A DNA stretch of 8,462 nucleotides, taken from CAYHZL01 sp964361075 (GTDB taxonomy: Bacteria > Bacteroidota > Ignavibacteria > UBA10030 > UBA8401). Each line of letters starts with the position of its first letter. The first letter of the stretch is position 1. The DNA lies in contig CAYHZL010000155.1 of the NCBI GenBank assembly GCA_964361075.1, positions 1 to 8,462 on the forward strand. Reading direction: 5' to 3'. The notes under the pieces are model-generated. The model was given only the letters and a program-made list of their open reading frames with translations. It made no database searches and was not told the DNA's origin. Made by a program: the position numbers and the translations under genes. This document shows positions 6,212-8,462 of the stretch, piece after piece.

Positions 6212-8365
6212 TTATTTCACAATATATATTGGAATATCAACAATACCGCCGGCGCTTGCATTGAAATTAAGCGCGGGATGTTGTTTATCATTCGTTGATT
6301 CAGAAACTTTTTTTCGAACAAACCGATATAACTCGCCAAGAGTAATATATTGGTTCATATCAGAATTTGCAGCGCCATTCAATCCCATACCGAGATAATA
6401 GGTAAAGGCACCATGACCGCCGCCGTATTGTTCGCCTTCGTACGCAAGCTCGCCTTTTTCAGTGGAAGTGAGTGTTGCCATAAAATTTTTCTCTTTGGAA
6501 ATTTCTTCGTAAAATTTATTTATTTCTTCCGTTGCTACCGGTCCTCGTGTCGCAAGTTGTTGACCCATACCGCCGCTATTACACGCATCATAAATGAGAA
6601 TCACTTTTTTATCCTTACCATATTCTGAAACAATATTAAGAATATCAGTCGCACGCACTCCGGTTTGACGCAGTTTATTTGGATTAGTATCGTGCGCCAT
6701 ATAATAAATTTCACCTTTTTCTGAAAAACCATGGCACGCGAAATAAATTAACACCACATCGTTTACAAATGCAGTTTTCAGTGTTGTTTCTAACTTACTA
6801 ATAATATTATCTGTCGTTGCTTGGTCATCTAATAAATACGTCAAGCGATCGGACGAAATACCGCCTGCCTGCGGATCTTTCAATACTTTCAAAAAGAATC
6901 GTGCATCATCCGAAGCATATTTGAGATTGTAACTTTTTTCTTGATACTCTGAAATGCCAACGATGAATGCATGTGTTTCTGCGCGGCGTTCCGATTTTGC
7001 TGCAACCGATTCAACTTTTTTCTTTTCAACACGCACAACTATTTCATCGAAAAGAATATTCTTTCTGCTATCGTAAGCAGCAATAGAAAGTGTATGTTCG
7101 CCGACAGGAAGTTTTATTTTTGAACTAAAAGAATAAATATTTTTTTGTTGAAGTTTGAATTTTGCGATATCCAACGCACTCGCTTTTGTGATGCTCGCAA
7201 GTGTATCCTGTACGACCACAGAATCCAGCGTATTCATCGAAGCAAAAATACCGCTCACATTGATGAGTTGATCTTCTGTTATTTGTGCCAGTTTCATTCC
7301 GCGTGCATCTTTGGAAATATTCGGCTCAAGCACAAGCAGTTCCGACGGCACCTGTTTTACAGGTGACGATTCGATTCCTTTTACAGAAAATAGTTTTATG
7401 AGACCACTGTTCGTTGCCAATGCAAACTGCGTTCCTTTTGGTGAAAAAGTAAATGCACTAAACTGACTTGTAGCAGGAACCATTGTTGTAATAATTTTAT
7501 AATCCGTCATACTCATCCATTGCAACACTCCGCCAACATTGATGTACGCAAGCACAGCTTCATCAGGACTTAACGAGAGCATGTGGGAATTCCAAATTCT
7601 CGCCGGAAAATTTTTCACTTCTTTTTTTGCGCTCAATTCCCACAAACGACACATGTTATCTTGTGAACCGGAAATAAGATTTTTTCCTTCGTTATAAAAT
7701 TCGAGATACATAATTGGCGCAGTATTACGCACAATAGTGGTAATCTCTTTTCCCGAAACCAAATCCCACAACCAAATTTTACCTTCATCATCTCCGGACG
7801 CTAATTGATTTCCATCATCCGAAAAAGCAAGGACGGAAATTCCGGTTCGATGTTTCAAAAATCTGCTGCTCATTTTTCCGGTACTATTATCATACACTTC
7901 TACCACTCCGGTTTCGTAACCCAGCGCAACCACACTGCCTGCATTAGAAATTGAAACTGCAGAAACTTTTGCGCCTTCAACAATTTTTATCACTTGCTCT
8001 AAACGTGCAGATTCATCAACCGAAAATAATTTTACAACATTGGGAGTTACTAACGGAACAAGATTTTTTTCTTTTGCTGCACGCAGCGAAACCCACATGT
8101 GCGGTTTTGCAATTGCAGAAGTAAACATCCGTCTCATCGTCGCATCGGCTGCAATATCCCAGAACTGCATTGTTGCATCTACTCCGGCAGAGACTAAAAT
8201 TTTTTCATCCGCAGAAAAAGAAAGAGAAGTAATAATATCGGAATGTGATTTAGGATCGGTGAACTTATCGCTGTACGAAATCTGGCTTTGTGCTAAAGAA
8301 AACATTGCGAGCAACAAACCAACACTCAAAAAGAAAATACGCTTTACACAAATGTTGAATTTCAT
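6212..8365 (-). CDS. Exported WD40 propeller-caspase (peptidase C14 family)
   Basis: A 717-residue protein with a signal peptide (basic MKFNICVKR, hydrophobic core, likely cut after A25 in SLA|QSQ), so it probably works in the periplasm or at the surface. WD40-like blades occur at about 41-71, 88-118 (degenerate), 133-160, 173-201, 215-245, 257-287 and 299-328: a complete seven-bladed propeller for protein binding. Residues about 345-446 look like a beta-sandwich linker (LPVGEHTLSIAAYDS). The caspase-like domain spans about 463-717: THAFIVGISEY, then YFACHGF with catalytic H545, then IYDACNSGG with nucleophile C595. D593 is the acidic residue that, in metacaspases and orthocaspases, shapes an S1 pocket preferring Arg or Lys. 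The p10-like part (TLTSTEKGELAYE, GAFTYYLGMGL, QHPAL) is intact. The gene leads the operon, with AGGAGG 5 nt before the ATG. Substrate is unknown; the propeller may recruit it. Confidence 0.93.
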   Translation of the reverse strand: MKFNICVKRIFFLSVGLLLAMFSLAQSQISYSDKFTDPKSHSDIITSLSFSADEKILVSAGVDATMQFWDIAADATMRRMFTSAIAKPHMWVSLRAAKEKNLVPLVTPNVVKLFSVDESARLEQVIKIVEGAKVSAVSISNAGSVVALGYETGVVEVYDNSTGKMSSRFLKHRTGISVLAFSDDGNQLASGDDEGKIWLWDLVSGKEITTIVRNTAPIMYLEFYNEGKNLISGSQDNMCRLWELSAKKEVKNFPARIWNSHMLSLSPDEAVLAYINVGGVLQWMSMTDYKIITTMVPATSQFSAFTFSPKGTQFALATNSGLIKLFSVKGIESSPVKQVPSELLVLEPNISKDARGMKLAQITEDQLINVSGIFASMNTLDSVVVQDTLASITKASALDIAKFKLQQKNIYSFSSKIKLPVGEHTLSIAAYDSRKNILFDEIVVRVEKKKVESVAAKSERRAETHAFIVGISEYQEKSYNLKYASDDARFFLKVLKDPQAGGISSDRLTYLLDDQATTDNIISKLETTLKTAFVNDVVLIYFACHGFSEKGEIYYMAHDTNPNKLRQTGVRATDILNIVSEYGKDKKVILIYDACNSGGMGQQLATRGPVATEEINKFYEEISKEKNFMATLTSTEKGELAYEGEQYGGGHGAFTYYLGMGLNGAANSDMNQYITLGELYRFVRKKVSESTNDKQHPALNFNASAGGIVDIPIYIVK

Positions 8366-8370
8366 TTTAT

Positions 8371-8376
8371 CCTCCT
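8371..8376 (-). promoter_or_regulatory. Shine-Dalgarno of the WD40-caspase
   Basis: AGGAGG on the minus strand is 5 nt upstream of the ATG at 8365, confirming that start. Confidence 0.88.
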
Positions 8377-8383
8377 GAATTAT

Positions 8384-8401
8384 GTTACGCTAATTTGTAA
8401 C
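8384..8401. promoter_or_regulatory. Short inverted repeat, possible operator half-sites
   Basis: GTTAC (8384-8388) and GTAAC (8397-8401) form a perfect 5-bp inverted repeat with an 8-nt spacer, 19 bp upstream of the caspase ATG. Its distal arm overlaps the tandem repeats. Arms this short can arise by chance, and no known regulator site is matched. Confidence 0.2.
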
Positions 8402-8431
8402 TACTCAGTATTTTTTGTAATTTCAGTATTT
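8394..8431. repeat. Two tandem imperfect direct repeats upstream of the operon
   Basis: Unit 1 (8394-8413) is TTTGTAA-CTAC-TCAGTATTT and unit 2 (8414-8431) is TTTGTAA-TT-TCAGTATTT, written on the plus strand. Sixteen bases are identical in both and only the 2- or 4-nt spacer differs. The units abut and lie 28-66 bp upstream of the caspase start codon, where an activator or repressor would bind. On the transcribed side each unit reads AAATACTGA-spacer-TTACAAA. A chance duplication in AT-rich DNA is possible. Confidence 0.6.
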
Positions 8432-8433
8432 CC

Positions 8434-8462
8434 AAAAAAAAACGAATCCCCCGTCCCGATTA
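8434..8462 (-). terminator. Possible 3' half of an intrinsic terminator of an upstream gene
   Basis: On the minus strand a GC-rich segment (TCGGGACGGGGGATTCG and flanking bases, 8443-8462) is followed by nine T (8442-8434). This looks like the 3' arm and U-tract of a terminator whose 5' arm would lie beyond the window edge. Without that arm it cannot be confirmed; a repeat-element end is an alternative. Confidence 0.25.

Noticed and set aside
5794..6264. Plus-strand open frame of 156 codons opposite the beta-barrel gene
   Set aside because: It is antisense to a gene with signal peptide and Shine-Dalgarno support and shows no recognisable domain.
1604..8365. Caspase plus nucleotide cyclase next to a restriction-modification system as a CBASS- or Pycsar-like antiphage system
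   Set aside because: The caspase has a signal peptide, and the cyclase is a CHASE2 membrane adenylate cyclase rather than a CD-NTase or a soluble Pycsar cyclase. Adjacency to the restriction-modification genes is explained by insertion.
8366..8393. Sigma-70 -10 box (CATAAT or TAACAT) just before the caspase Shine-Dalgarno
   Set aside because: No acceptable -35 element lies 16-18 bp upstream and the position leaves almost no leader.

Overview
The window is a stretch of draft or metagenome-assembled bacterial chromosome; it contains an exact 100-N scaffold gap at 5397-5496. Every supported gene lies on the minus strand, so transcription runs from high to low coordinates. Diderm-type proteins (a probable outer-membrane beta-barrel and several Sec-type signal peptides), a CHASE2 adenylate cyclase, an SH3-M48 protease and a secreted WD40-caspase suggest a Bacteroidota/Chlorobi/Ignavibacteria-like lineage. 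Taxonomy cannot be fixed from the sequence alone.

Region A (8365 down to 1604) looks like one four-gene operon with intergenic spacings of 14, 10 and 27 bp. In order of transcription it encodes: an exported seven-bladed WD40 propeller joined to a C14 caspase-like protease with an intact His/Cys dyad; an exported protein with a TolB/CsgG-like N-terminal domain and a probable outer-membrane beta-barrel, interrupted by the gap; a membrane class III adenylate cyclase with a periplasmic CHASE2 sensor and a complete catalytic residue set; and an SH3-M48 zinc metalloprotease. Three of the four have clear Shine-Dalgarno sequences. Two imperfect tandem 18-20 bp repeats lie just upstream of the first gene and may be an operator. 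The layout suggests an envelope-sensing system that links periplasmic proteolysis to cytoplasmic cAMP; this is inference from domains and gene order.

Region B (1497 down to the left edge) is a compact type II restriction-modification locus: a probable PD-(D/E)XK endonuclease, an unrecognised 72-residue protein, and the N-terminal 100 residues of a beta-class (DPPF) DNA methyltransferase that runs off the window. It is visibly more AT-rich than region A (27-30% GC in sampled lines against 45-48%) and lacks Shine-Dalgarno sequences, consistent with horizontal acquisition.

The only sizeable non-coding stretches are 1498-1603 (a hairpin and a possible promoter) and 8366-8462 (the repeats, a Shine-Dalgarno sequence and a possible truncated terminator). 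No tRNA, rRNA, CRISPR array or insertion sequence was seen.
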